Positions 8,134 through 17,310 of a stretch of 64,000 bases of DNA are shown here, in pieces. The notes under the pieces were generated by a model. It ran no database searches. It had not been told where the DNA came from and saw only the letters and a program-made list of their open reading frames with translations. The translations under genes were made by a program, and so were the position numbers. How positions within the stretch are numbered: position 1 is the stretch's first letter; every line of letters starts with the position of its first letter. The DNA is from CAUPWF01 sp963515125. GTDB lineage: Bacteria > Bacillota > Clostridia > Lachnospirales > Lachnospiraceae. The DNA lies in NCBI GenBank assembly GCA_052116865.1, contig JBQKKG010000003.1, positions 248,001 through 312,000 on the forward strand, in the 5' to 3' direction.

Positions 8134-10986
8134 TTATTTTTCGTTTTTCTTAAGGATTGCTTTTATATATTTACCTGTATAAGAATTTTTATTCTCTGCA
8201 ATTTCCTCCGGAGTTCCACAAGCTACTATCGTTCCTCCCTTATCTCCGCCTTCCGGTCCTATATCTATAATATAATCTGCAGTCTTTATAACATCTAAAT
8301 TATGCTCGATTACAATAACAGTATTTCCATCTGCTGAAAGCCTTCTTAGAATCTCTGTTAATTTATGCACATCAGCAAAATGTAGGCCAGTCGTGGGCTC
8401 ATCTAATATATAAACTGTTTTTCCTGTACTTCTTTTGCTTAATTCTGTTGCAAGTTTAATGCGCTGCGCTTCACCACCGGATAAGGTTGTAGATGGTTGT
8501 CCCAAACGGATATATGACAATCCTACATCATATAATGTCTCCATTTTCCTGCGAATACTAGGAACGGACTCAAAAAAGTGCAATGCTTCTTCTACGGTCA
8601 TATCCAAAACATCATAGATGCTTTTCCCTTTATATTTTACATCTAAAGTTTCCCGATTATACCTCTTGCCTTGGCATACTTCACATGGTACATAAACATC
8701 TGGTAAAAAATGCATCTCGATCTTCAAAATACCATCACCGCTACATGCTTCACAACGTCCACCTTTTACATTGAAGCTAAATCTTCCTTTTTTATATCCT
8801 TTGGCTTTTGCATCAGGCGTTGCTGCAAAAAGATCTCTAATCAGATCAAAAACTCCCGTATACGTAGCCGGGTTAGAACGCGGTGTTCTACCTATGGGTG
8901 ATTGATCTATATTAATCACCTTATCTAATTGTTCCAATCCTTCAATTCTTTTATGTTTCCCTGGAATTAATCTTGCACGATTTAGTTCTTTTGCCAGCTT
9001 CTTATAAAGTATTTCATTTACTAATGAACTCTTTCCCGAACCCGATACGCCTGTAACACAGGTCATAATGCCTAAAGGTATTTCAACGTCAATATTCTTC
9101 AGGTTATTTTCCTGCGCACCTATAATCTTGATAACTCCATTTGATTTTTCACGAAGCCGAGGTATTGGAATTGCAATTCTACCGCTTAGATATGCACCAG
9201 TGATTGACTTTTTATTCTTCATAATCTCTGCTGCTGTACCTGCTGCCACTACCTCTCCTCCATGCTCCCCTGCACCTGGGCCAATATCAACTACATAGTC
9301 TGCCTCTAACATGGTGTCTTCATCATGTTCAACAACAAGTAAGGTATTTCCTAAATCTCTCAAATGCTTTAACGTCAAAAGCAGCTTATCATTGTCTCTT
9401 TGATGTAGCCCGATACTAGGTTCGTCCAAAATATAGGCAACTCCTACCAATCCAGATCCTATTTGAGTCGCAAGTCTAATTCTTTGCGCTTCTCCTCCCG
9501 ATAAACTCCCGGTTGCTCTTGCTAACGTTAAATAATCCAATCCTACATTCATTAAAAATCCTATTCTTGCTTTAATTTCCTTTAAGATTTGCTCACCAAT
9601 CATCAATTGTGTATTATTTAATACTAGATCATTCAAAAAATTTTGCAACCTTTCAATTGAGAGACCAGTAACTTCTGATATATTTTTATCTCCAATCGTA
9701 ACTGCTAAAGCACCCTTTTTTAAACGTTGTCCTCCACATTCATGACACGGTGTAATTCTCATAAATGATTCGTATTCTGCTTTCATAGTTTCAGAGCCCG
9801 TTTCACGGTACCTTCGCTCTACATTACGGATCAATCCGTCAAATGCCACATCATAGACCCCTTCTCCACGTTGTCCTTTATAATAGACCTTTACTTCTTT
9901 CCCATCTGTTCCATAGATTAATATATCTTTTATCTGCTGCGGATAATCCATGAATGGAGTATCTAATTTAAATTTATATTCCTGAGCCAATGCCTCCAAA
10001 ATTGCTCTTGTATAACTCGTCTTGTCTGTACATGATTGCCATCCTATGACTACAATAGCCCCTTCATCAATACTCAGTGATTGATCGGGTATCATTAAAT
10101 CGATATCAAATTCCATCTTGTAACCTAGACCATAACAAACCGGGCAGGCACCAAATGGATTATTAAATGAAAAGCTTCTAGGCTCTATCTCGTCAATGCT
10201 AATACCACAATCCGGACAAGAAAAACTTTGACTAAAGTTCATCTGTTCGCCATTAATCACGTCAACTAATAAAAGACCTTCCGATAATGCTAGGACGCTT
10301 TCCACAGAGTCAGTCAAACGTTTTTCAATACCTGGCTTTACTACTAAGCGATCTACAATAATTTCAATATTATGTTTTATATTTTTATCTAATACAATAT
10401 CTTCTGATAATTCATACAAATTACCATCTACACGCACACGTACATAACCGCTTTTTTTGGCGCGTTCAAATAATTTTACATGTGTACCTTTCCTTCCGCG
10501 TACAACCGGTGCTAAAATTTGAATCTTTGTCCCCTCTGGCAATTCCATAATCTGGTCAACCATTTGATCCACCGTTTGCTTCTTAATTTCCTTCCCACAC
10601 TTTGGACAATGTGGAATTCCTATTCGAGCGTACAATAATCGAAAATAATCATAAATTTCGGTTACTGTTCCCACTGTGGAACGAGGATTACGGTTGGTAG
10701 ATTTCTGATCAATAGAAATTGCTGGTGATAGACCCTCAATACTCTCTACATTCGGCTTTTCCATTTGTCCCAAAAATTGTCTTGCATAAGAAGATAGAGA
10801 TTCCATATATCGTCTTTGTCCTTCTGCGTATATGGTATCAAAGGCCAATGAGGACTTTCCCGATCCACTCAGGCCTGTAAGAACTACCAGTTCGTTTCTC
10901 GGAATATCCAAATCAATATGTTTTAAATTGTGCTCATTTGCACCACGTATCTTAATATATTGTTTGTTATCAATCTTTTTTGCCAT
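8134..10986 (-). CDS. uvrA: Excinuclease ABC subunit A
   Basis: UvrA is the dimeric damage-recognition ATPase of nucleotide excision repair and loads UvrB. The 950-residue protein has two ABC modules: the first Walker A, GLSGSGKSS, is at 38-46 and the second, GVSGSGKSS, near 645. Both signature motifs (LSGGEAQRI) are present. Zinc-binding pairs include CPKCG near 156 and the second finger with CEAC and CEVC near 745-770. The UvrB-binding and insertion domains occupy the normal positions. It starts 9 bases after the uvrB stop, so uvrB-uvrA form an operon. uvrC is separate at 46235-48085. A full-length, intact copy. Confidence 0.97.
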   Translation of the reverse strand: MAKKIDNKQYIKIRGANEHNLKHIDLDIPRNELVVLTGLSGSGKSSLAFDTIYAEGQRRYMESLSSYARQFLGQMEKPNVESIEGLSPAISIDQKSTNRNPRSTVGTVTEIYDYFRLLYARIGIPHCPKCGKEIKKQTVDQMVDQIMELPEGTKIQILAPVVRGRKGTHVKLFERAKKSGYVRVRVDGNLYELSEDIVLDKNIKHNIEIIVDRLVVKPGIEKRLTDSVESVLALSEGLLLVDVINGEQMNFSQSFSCPDCGISIDEIEPRSFSFNNPFGACPVCYGLGYKMEFDIDLMIPDQSLSIDEGAIVVIGWQSCTDKTSYTRAILEALAQEYKFKLDTPFMDYPQQIKDILIYGTDGKEVKVYYKGQRGEGVYDVAFDGLIRNVERRYRETGSETMKAEYESFMRITPCHECGGQRLKKGALAVTIGDKNISEVTGLSIERLQNFLNDLVLNNTQLMIGEQILKEIKARIGFLMNVGLDYLTLARATGSLSGGEAQRIRLATQIGSGLVGVAYILDEPSIGLHQRDNDKLLLTLKHLRDLGNTLLVVEHDEDTMLEADYVVDIGPGAGEHGGEVVAAGTAAEIMKNKKSITGAYLSGRIAIPIPRLREKSNGVIKIIGAQENNLKNIDVEIPLGIMTCVTGVSGSGKSSLVNEILYKKLAKELNRARLIPGKHKRIEGLEQLDKVINIDQSPIGRTPRSNPATYTGVFDLIRDLFAATPDAKAKGYKKGRFSFNVKGGRCEACSGDGILKIEMHFLPDVYVPCEVCQGKRYNRETLDVKYKGKSIYDVLDMTVEEALHFFESVPSIRRKMETLYDVGLSYIRLGQPSTTLSGGEAQRIKLATELSKRSTGKTVYILDEPTTGLHFADVHKLTEILRRLSADGNTVIVIEHNLDVIKTADYIIDIGPEGGDKGGTIVACGTPEEIAENKNSYTGKYIKAILKKNEK

Positions 10987-10995
10987 TGTATTCTC

Positions 10996-12981
10996 CTATT
11001 CAATACTCAGATATACTTCCTTTAACTCTTTTAACTTATCTCGCAGTTCAGCAGCAATTTCAAAATTCAGGTCGGTAGCCGCTTTTTTCATCTGTTTCGT
11101 TACCTTTTGTATTAATTTTTCTAACTCTGATCTGCTCATAGATTCTGGTTCTTTTTCCAATCGTAGTTCTTCAGACGCTACTTTTTTAGAAATACTAATT
11201 AAATCTCTTACTGATTTCTTAATCGTCTGAGGGATAATATGATGTTCCTGATTATATTTTGACTGTACTTCTCTACGTCTTTTTGTCTCATCAATTGCCA
11301 ATCGCATAGAATCTGTCATCTTATCAGCATACATAATGACATGCCCTTGAGCATTTCTAGCAGCCCGCCCAATGGTCTGAATTAATGATGTTTCCGAACG
11401 CAAGAATCCTTCTTTATCTGCATCTAGAATAGCTACTAGCGTAATCTCTGGTATATCAAGCCCCTCTCTAAGCAAATTAATACCAACCAATACATCAAAT
11501 ACATCAAGTCTCATATCTCTAATAATTTCCGTGCGTTCCAGTGTATCGATATCCGAATGTAAATACTTAATGCGTATGCCCAGCTCCCTCATATAATCCG
11601 TAAGATCTTCCGCCATACGTTTGGTAAGTGTCGTAATTAAAATTTTATTCTTTTGTGAAATTTCCTTTTTCACCTCTGCAACCAAATCATCAATTTGTCC
11701 CTCTACAGGTCGAACCTCCACCTCTGGATCTAATAGACCTGTGGGTCTAATTACCTGTTCTACCCTGATTAACTCATGTTCTTTTTCATATACTCCTGGA
11801 GTTGCAGATACAAACAGTACTTGATTTAATTTATCTTCAAATTCGCTAAAATTTAAAGGTCTATTGTCTTTCGCCGAAGGAAGACGAAATCCAAACTCTA
11901 CCAACGTACCCTTCCTAGATTGATCACCTGAATACATACCTCCTATTTGAGGCACTGTCTTATGTGATTCATCTATCATAATTATAAAATCATCCGGGAA
12001 ATAATCAATGAGTGTATGTGGTGGTTGACCCTCTTCTAATCCAGTTAGATGCCTAGAATAATTTTCAATCCCAGAACAAAATCCCGTTTCTTTTAGCATT
12101 TCTATATCAAAGTTGGTTCTCTCTGAAATTCTTTGAGCCTCCAACAATTTGTCCTCACGTTTAAAATATGCAATTCGTTCCTTTAATTCTTCTTCAATAG
12201 CTATCGTTGCCCGCTGAATACTATCTTTGGATACTACGTAATGAGATGCTGGAAAGATTGCAATGTGATTTAATTCATTCTTAATTTCACCTGTTAATAA
12301 GTCTATTTCAGTAATACGGTCTATCTCATCCCCAAAGAATTCAATGCGAACGACCAATTCTTCCGCTCCAGCCGGAAAGACTTCTAATACGTCTCCTCTT
12401 ACCCTGAATGTACCACGATGAAAATCCATATCATTCCTATTGTATTGTATCTCAATTAATTTTGCTACCACTTCATCCCGATCTTTGATCATTCCCGGCC
12501 TCAAAGATATCACCATTTCCTGATAATCAATAGGGCTCCCCAAACCATAGATACAAGATACACTTGCTACAATAATAACATCTTTTCTTTCTGCCAGAGC
12601 CGCTGTTGCTGAATGGCGTAATTTATCTATCTCATCATTAATGGAGGAGTCTTTCGCAATATAGGTGTCAGATGATGGAACATATGCTTCTGGTTGATAA
12701 TAATCATAATAGGATACAAAGTATTCTACCGCATTATCAGGGAAAAATTCTTTGAATTCACCATATAATTGGGCTGCCAAAGTCTTGTTGTGAGCAATAA
12801 TAAGTGTTGGTCTTTGTAACTCATTAATAACATTTGCCATTGTAAATGTTTTACCAGATCCTGTCACCCCAAGAAGTGTCTCAAATTGATTCCCTTCCTG
12901 AAAGCCTTTTACTAGTTTTTCAATTGCTTGCGGCTGATCTCCAGTGGGGTTATATTCCGATACTAATTTAAATGCATTCAT
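10996..12981 (-). CDS. uvrB: Excinuclease ABC subunit B
   Basis: UvrB is the helicase-like subunit that verifies damage and recruits UvrC. The 661 residues include Walker A GVTGSGKT at 38-45, the beta-hairpin region with YYDYYQPEAYVP near 90-105, DEXX-type DESHKTVP near 340, helicase motif VI QTIGRAARN near 545 and a C-terminal UVR motif (LEKLIQKVTKQM and FEIAAELRDKLKEL) that contacts UvrC. The start has GGAGGTG upstream. It is the first gene of uvrB-uvrA. Its promoter and a possible LexA site are at 13045-13095, which agrees with the SOS control known for uvrB in Firmicutes. Confidence 0.97.
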   Translation of the reverse strand: MNAFKLVSEYNPTGDQPQAIEKLVKGFQEGNQFETLLGVTGSGKTFTMANVINELQRPTLIIAHNKTLAAQLYGEFKEFFPDNAVEYFVSYYDYYQPEAYVPSSDTYIAKDSSINDEIDKLRHSATAALAERKDVIIVASVSCIYGLGSPIDYQEMVISLRPGMIKDRDEVVAKLIEIQYNRNDMDFHRGTFRVRGDVLEVFPAGAEELVVRIEFFGDEIDRITEIDLLTGEIKNELNHIAIFPASHYVVSKDSIQRATIAIEEELKERIAYFKREDKLLEAQRISERTNFDIEMLKETGFCSGIENYSRHLTGLEEGQPPHTLIDYFPDDFIIMIDESHKTVPQIGGMYSGDQSRKGTLVEFGFRLPSAKDNRPLNFSEFEDKLNQVLFVSATPGVYEKEHELIRVEQVIRPTGLLDPEVEVRPVEGQIDDLVAEVKKEISQKNKILITTLTKRMAEDLTDYMRELGIRIKYLHSDIDTLERTEIIRDMRLDVFDVLVGINLLREGLDIPEITLVAILDADKEGFLRSETSLIQTIGRAARNAQGHVIMYADKMTDSMRLAIDETKRRREVQSKYNQEHHIIPQTIKKSVRDLISISKKVASEELRLEKEPESMSRSELEKLIQKVTKQMKKAATDLNFEIAAELRDKLKELKEVYLSIE

Positions 12982-13044
12982 AAAAACACCTCCAATTACA
13001 CCATTTATCCTTTTTCCTATACATCTTTCTCTACCTTCTCATAC

Positions 13045-13073
13045 ATTATACCAAAAAGCAAAAAGAATGTACA
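13045..13073 (-). promoter_or_regulatory. Sigma-A promoter of uvrB-uvrA
   Basis: On the minus strand, TGTACA (13073-13068) and TATAAT (13050-13045) are separated by exactly 17 bases. The -10 is extended (TGG before TATAAT). Transcription should start about 57 bases before the uvrB start codon. Confidence 0.7.
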
Positions 13074-13081
13074 TAGATAAT

Positions 13082-13095
13082 CGAATGTTTGTTCT
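13082..13095. promoter_or_regulatory. Possible LexA (DinR) box upstream of uvrB
   Basis: CGAATGTTTGTTCT reads as GAAT-N4-GTTC, against the Gram-positive LexA box CGAACRNRYGTTYC (three differences). It lies 8 bases upstream of the -35 of the uvrB promoter. The match is imperfect, but uvrB is a classic SOS gene. Confidence 0.4.
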
Positions 13096-13117
13096 ATTCT
13101 TCCTCCTTACTAAGAAA

Positions 13118-13152
13118 GAAGCGCTTATCCAACTATTTTGGATAGGCACTTC
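13118..13152 (-). terminator. Probable terminator after the AI-2E family permease gene
   Basis: A 13-pair stem (13118-13130 with 13140-13152) closes a 9-base loop. Read on the minus strand it has one mismatch and one wobble pair and is followed by a T-rich stretch. It lies 29 bases after the stop of the gene at 13181 and separates it from uvrB. Confidence 0.6.
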
Positions 13153-13180
13153 ACAAAAAAACTTTATTATGATAATTCTA

Positions 13181-14299
13181 TTACTCTCTCAGACTTAGAA
13201 CTCCATCTATTAGGATTTTGGCATCGTCTAATATATAATCAAATGCACCGGCCTGAAACATATTAATTACAATCATACCAATCGGCACCGCAAAAATCAT
13301 CCCTAATACACTTCCTACTTTATACCCAAGGTACAACAAAAAAAGAGTTACTAGTGGATTCATTCCAACACTATCTGCTACCAACTTCGGCTGAATAACT
13401 TGTCGTACAACCTGTGTGATAATGTATATTGCCACAAGCCAAATAGCCAACTTATAATCGCCGGTCAACACCTTGAATAGAGCCCATGGTATCATGGCTG
13501 TACCCGTTCCAAAGAACGGAAAAAAATCCAGTACAGCTATAAGAACAGCCACCAAAACAGCATATTTAATATGCAATATACTAAATCCAACTAATAAAAT
13601 AGCAAAAATCACGACCATAATCTTCAATTGCGCTTTAAAGTATCCGCCAACGGCATATTTCATATTGTGAATCACTAACCCCATACGCTTTTGAATAGAT
13701 TTTGGTGTAATATGGTTCGCCCACTTAATTACTTCTTCCCGCTGAGCAACGAAAAAATAAGCCGATATTACTGTCACAATTGTTGCAATCAGAAAAGAGG
13801 GCAAAGCCTTTGCAAAGTTACCAGCTGCTACAACAGTAGGCTCACTAAATTTTGAAATTAATTGGCCCATTGAATCATTCAAATTTGCAAATACAGTATT
13901 TAAACCATTTTGTATTCCACTTGGTAATAAATTCATAATCCCCTGTAGGCGTTCTCCCGCTTCCTTGAATTCATTACTTAAGGATGTATAATAATCTGGA
14001 AATGTATTTAAAAAAGTAAGAAGCTCTGACAAGATTTTACTAATTCCAAAGTAGGCTCCTACAACAATCAATCCCAGCACTGCCATAATAATAATGACTG
14101 AGCCCAATTTTCTTACTATCTTTAATCTCTTTTCAAGCCATCTCACAAGAGGATTGGCAATAAATGCAATAAACCAGCCAATTACGAACGGCATAAAAAA
14201 GAATATCAACTTAGCGCCAATACCAATAAATAATACGGTACCAATCAAACTAAATGTTAAACTTACTATAACTTTCCAATATGGCCGCCTTTCTTCCAT
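13181..14299 (-). CDS. AI-2E family (YtvI/PerM-type) membrane transporter
   Basis: A 372-residue polytopic membrane protein with about seven or eight hydrophobic segments: two near the N-terminus (15-60), one near 70-90, a long amphipathic soluble region (95-155) and a C-terminal block (160-350) with the family-typical LDFFPFFGTGTAMIPW followed by a region containing QVVRQVIQPKLVADSVGMNP. The family includes AI-2 exporters and sodium/proton antiporters, and the substrate cannot be told from sequence. Its ATG immediately follows the TAA of engB (no intergenic base), with the ribosome-binding site inside engB, so it is translationally coupled to the engB/lon cluster. A terminator follows. Confidence 0.85.
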   Translation of the reverse strand: MEERRPYWKVIVSLTFSLIGTVLFIGIGAKLIFFFMPFVIGWFIAFIANPLVRWLEKRLKIVRKLGSVIIIMAVLGLIVVGAYFGISKILSELLTFLNTFPDYYTSLSNEFKEAGERLQGIMNLLPSGIQNGLNTVFANLNDSMGQLISKFSEPTVVAAGNFAKALPSFLIATIVTVISAYFFVAQREEVIKWANHITPKSIQKRMGLVIHNMKYAVGGYFKAQLKIMVVIFAILLVGFSILHIKYAVLVAVLIAVLDFFPFFGTGTAMIPWALFKVLTGDYKLAIWLVAIYIITQVVRQVIQPKLVADSVGMNPLVTLFLLYLGYKVGSVLGMIFAVPIGMIVINMFQAGAFDYILDDAKILIDGVLSLRE

Positions 14300-14911
14300 T
14301 TATTTCACCTCATTATTTTCTTCTTTATTTAAGAACTTGGTTTCTACTAGTTCCCAGATTTCATCTCGTCCCTGTTTTGTTTGAGATGAAAACGGTATTA
14401 TTTCCGTTCCAGGCACTAGATTCAGCCCTTCTTTAATGATCTTGATATGTTTTTGTATCTGGCTTCTCTTTATTTTATCCAACTTAGTTGCTATAATAAT
14501 TGGATTAAATCCTTGCTCTACTATCCAATTATACATCATCTTATCATTTTCGGAAGGCTCATGACGTATATCAATCAGCAAAAATACTACTTGCAACTGC
14601 AATGAGCCGTGAAGATAGCGTTCAATTAACTTTCCCCATTGTTCTTTTTCCTTCGGGGATACCTTTGCATATCCATATCCTGGTAAATCTACCAAATACA
14701 TCTCTTCATTAATATTGTAGAAATTAATCGTTTGTGTCTTTCCTGGAGTTGCTGAAATTCTAGCATAAGATTTACGATTCATTAATGCATTGATCAAAGA
14801 TGATTTGCCTACATTTGACTTTCCGGCAAATGCAATTTCAATCTTATCATTGTCTGGAATTTTGCTTGTAATACCGCATACTGTTTCCAGGTTTATATTT
14901 CTTATAATCAT
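14300..14911 (-). CDS. engB: Ribosome biogenesis GTPase EngB/YsxC
   Basis: EngB is an essential GTPase for assembly of the large ribosomal subunit. The 203-residue protein shows all G motifs: G1 GKSNVGKSS at 30-38, the G2 region TPGKTQTINFY, G3 DLPGYGYA and G4 TKLDK. The start has GGAAGGG upstream. It lies 15 bases after lon and abuts the AI-2E family gene. The order clpX-lon-engB matches the conserved arrangement in Bacillus and clostridia. Confidence 0.96.
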   Translation of the reverse strand: MIIRNINLETVCGITSKIPDNDKIEIAFAGKSNVGKSSLINALMNRKSYARISATPGKTQTINFYNINEEMYLVDLPGYGYAKVSPKEKEQWGKLIERYLHGSLQLQVVFLLIDIRHEPSENDKMMYNWIVEQGFNPIIIATKLDKIKRSQIQKHIKIIKEGLNLVPGTEIIPFSSQTKQGRDEIWELVETKFLNKEENNEVK

Positions 14912-14926
14912 ATTATACCCTTCCTT

Positions 14927-17254
14927 CTACTTTACAAGTGCAATTTCAAGGACTTGATTCATCTGCTCCACAGGAATAATATCTAGACCTTTTGTTATTT
15001 CTGTAGAAATTTCCTCTACATCCCGTTTATTTTCAAATGGAATTAATACAGTCTTGATTCCGGCATTTTTCGCAGCCAACAATTTTTCCTTTAGACCGCC
15101 AATCGGAAGTACACGCCCACGAAGTGTAATCTCTCCAGTCATCGCAATACTAGCCTTTACTTTATGGTTTGAAATTGCCGATACCATGGCAGTTGCCATA
15201 GTAATACCCGCTGAAGGACCATCCTTAGGAACTGCACCTTCCGGAATGTGAATGTGGATATCGTGATCTTCAAAAAATTTATCTTCAATTTTATAATTCT
15301 TGCTAACCGAACGAATATAACTTATACCTGTCCTAGCTGATTCTTTCATTACATCTCCAAGCTGTCCTGTTAATAATAGTTCACCTTTTCCCGGCATTAT
15401 ATTCACTTCAATTTGAAGTGTATCACCCCCTACACTTGTCCAGGCTAATCCACGTACAATTCCCACCTCATCTACTGCATTTGCCATTTGGTATGTATAA
15501 CGTTCTTTACCTAAGTATTTGGTAATACTATGTTCTGTAATCCGAATCGTTTGCTTATTTGTCTCTAAGATTTCTTTTGCTGCTTTCCTACAAATTTCCC
15601 CAATCTTACGCTCTAATTGTCGCACTCCCGCTTCTTTCGTATAGCTACGTGCTATTTTTCCCACAGATCCTTTGCTAAAAAGTAATTGACCCTTTTTAAG
15701 TCCGTGACGCTCTAACTGCTTTGGTATTAGATGCTTCATAGAAATGTGTAATTTTTCATTATCCGTATAACTACTAACTTCTATTACTTCCATACGATCT
15801 AACAAAGGCCTTGGTATCGTTTGAAGGGAATTAGCAGTCGTCACAAACAGAACCTCCGATAAATCAATGGGTACTTCTAAGTAATGATCTCTAAATCCGC
15901 TATTTTGCTCGCTATCTAACACTTCTAGTAGCGCAGAAAATGTATCCCCCTTATAATCAGTGCTCACCTTATCAATCTCATCCAATAGTAACAACGGATT
16001 CTTTACACCCGCTGTTTTTATCCCATTTGCAATACGCCCTGGCATAGCTCCAACATAAGTCTTGCGATGCCCTCTAATCTCTGCTTCATCCCTAACTCCG
16101 CCTAAAGAAATCCTTACATATGGTTTCTTCATTGCTTTTGCCAATGACCTTGCAATTGATGTTTTTCCCGTTCCTGGTGGCCCTACCAAACAAAGAATAG
16201 GACTGTCTCCTTTTTTCGTTAAAGCACGTACTGCTAAAAACTCTAATATACGTTCCTTCACAGGTTCTAATCCATAGTGCTCTGACTCTAAAAGGCGCTT
16301 TGCATATACCAAATCATGATTATCCTTCACAGCTTTATTCCAAGGCATATCAAGCAATGTCTCGATATATGTCCTAGACACCCCATTTTCTGCAGAATTG
16401 TTTGTCCCACTTCTAAATCGTCCAATCTCTTTCTTTAATTTATCCTTCACTTCTTTTGGAGCTTTCAACTTTTCAGTTGCTTTTTCAAATTCTTCTGCAT
16501 CTGAAATATTAGTATCTTCTCCTAATTCCTCTCTTATTAACTTCAGTTGCTCTCTTAGAATATACTCTCTTTGATGTTTGTCTACCCGCTCTTTTACTTT
16601 TGCCTGAAGTTCTTCCTTGATTTTCATGATTTGAACTTCATTCACCAACTTAAATGATAGCAACTCATATCTTTTCCATACATCAACTTCATTTAGTAAT
16701 TCTTGCAACTCCTCATAGTGTAAAGGTATATTAGCTGCGATTTCATCCATCAACTTTTTTAAATCCTTTATTTCTAAAATCTGTTTCGCCACATCTTTAC
16801 TATATTTGGGTGAGTAAGCAACATACTCTTTATACATATCCTGCAAAGCTCTAACCATACCATCGATATCCACATTATTAATATCCTCATTCATAATGGT
16901 ATGAATTTCTTCTGCTTCAACAACATCACCCCTTATATACGGATCGAGGAATTCAATCTCATCTATTCTTGCTCTAACCTCTCCTCGAATCAACACTCGT
17001 ATGACATGTTTGGGTAGTTTCATTACCTGTTTTATGGTTCCAATTGTACCCATGGTATACAGATTCTCTTGATTTGGTTCTTCCGTATTAATATCTTTTT
17101 GTGTTACTACAAAAATCTTCTGCTCTCCCGTCATCGCCTCTTGTATCGCTTGAATAGAACGTTCTCTGCTAACATCAAAATGTACTACCATGTTTGGTAA
17201 TATCGTCATTCCACGTAATGCTACAATCGGCATATTCTTCCAATGTTTATCCAT
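14927..17254 (-). CDS. lon: ATP-dependent protease Lon
   Basis: Lon degrades misfolded and regulatory cytoplasmic proteins. The 775-residue protein has the N-terminal substrate domain (starting PIVALRGMTILPN), a coiled-coil middle, Walker A GPPGTGKTS, Walker B LLLLDEIDKV, and the proteolytic domain with the catalytic serine in PKDGPSAGIT and the lysine in GGLKEKLLAA. A longer frame begins 7 codons earlier, but its first codons contain the Shine-Dalgarno GGGAGG of the ATG at 17254, so the shorter start is chosen. It follows clpX, with a GC-rich hairpin between them that may adjust downstream expression. Confidence 0.95.
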   Translation of the reverse strand: MDKHWKNMPIVALRGMTILPNMVVHFDVSRERSIQAIQEAMTGEQKIFVVTQKDINTEEPNQENLYTMGTIGTIKQVMKLPKHVIRVLIRGEVRARIDEIEFLDPYIRGDVVEAEEIHTIMNEDINNVDIDGMVRALQDMYKEYVAYSPKYSKDVAKQILEIKDLKKLMDEIAANIPLHYEELQELLNEVDVWKRYELLSFKLVNEVQIMKIKEELQAKVKERVDKHQREYILREQLKLIREELGEDTNISDAEEFEKATEKLKAPKEVKDKLKKEIGRFRSGTNNSAENGVSRTYIETLLDMPWNKAVKDNHDLVYAKRLLESEHYGLEPVKERILEFLAVRALTKKGDSPILCLVGPPGTGKTSIARSLAKAMKKPYVRISLGGVRDEAEIRGHRKTYVGAMPGRIANGIKTAGVKNPLLLLDEIDKVSTDYKGDTFSALLEVLDSEQNSGFRDHYLEVPIDLSEVLFVTTANSLQTIPRPLLDRMEVIEVSSYTDNEKLHISMKHLIPKQLERHGLKKGQLLFSKGSVGKIARSYTKEAGVRQLERKIGEICRKAAKEILETNKQTIRITEHSITKYLGKERYTYQMANAVDEVGIVRGLAWTSVGGDTLQIEVNIMPGKGELLLTGQLGDVMKESARTGISYIRSVSKNYKIEDKFFEDHDIHIHIPEGAVPKDGPSAGITMATAMVSAISNHKVKASIAMTGEITLRGRVLPIGGLKEKLLAAKNAGIKTVLIPFENKRDVEEISTEITKGLDIIPVEQMNQVLEIALVK

Positions 17255-17278
17255 AAATTTCCTCCCAGTATGCACAAA

Positions 17279-17301
17279 GGCAGGCGCTTTTAGCCCCCGC
17301 C
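17279..17301 (-). promoter_or_regulatory. GC-rich hairpin between clpX and lon
   Basis: A nine-pair stem (17279-17287 with 17293-17301) with one mismatch and one wobble closes a 5-base loop, ten bases after the clpX stop. On the minus strand it is followed by CTTTGTG rather than a T-run. It is more likely an RNA-stability or partial attenuation element than a full terminator. Confidence 0.4.
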
Positions 17302-17310
17302 TACATCATG

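Noticed and set aside
10832..11230. 132-codon open frame on the plus strand across the uvrA-uvrB junction
   Set aside because: It lies entirely antisense to uvrA and uvrB, has no ribosome-binding site and its translation is a low-complexity Ser/Phe-rich sequence typical of the reverse of coding DNA.
17255..17275. Upstream ATG as the start of lon
   Set aside because: The codons between this ATG and 17254 contain the Shine-Dalgarno sequence of the ATG at 17254, which gives the expected N-terminus.
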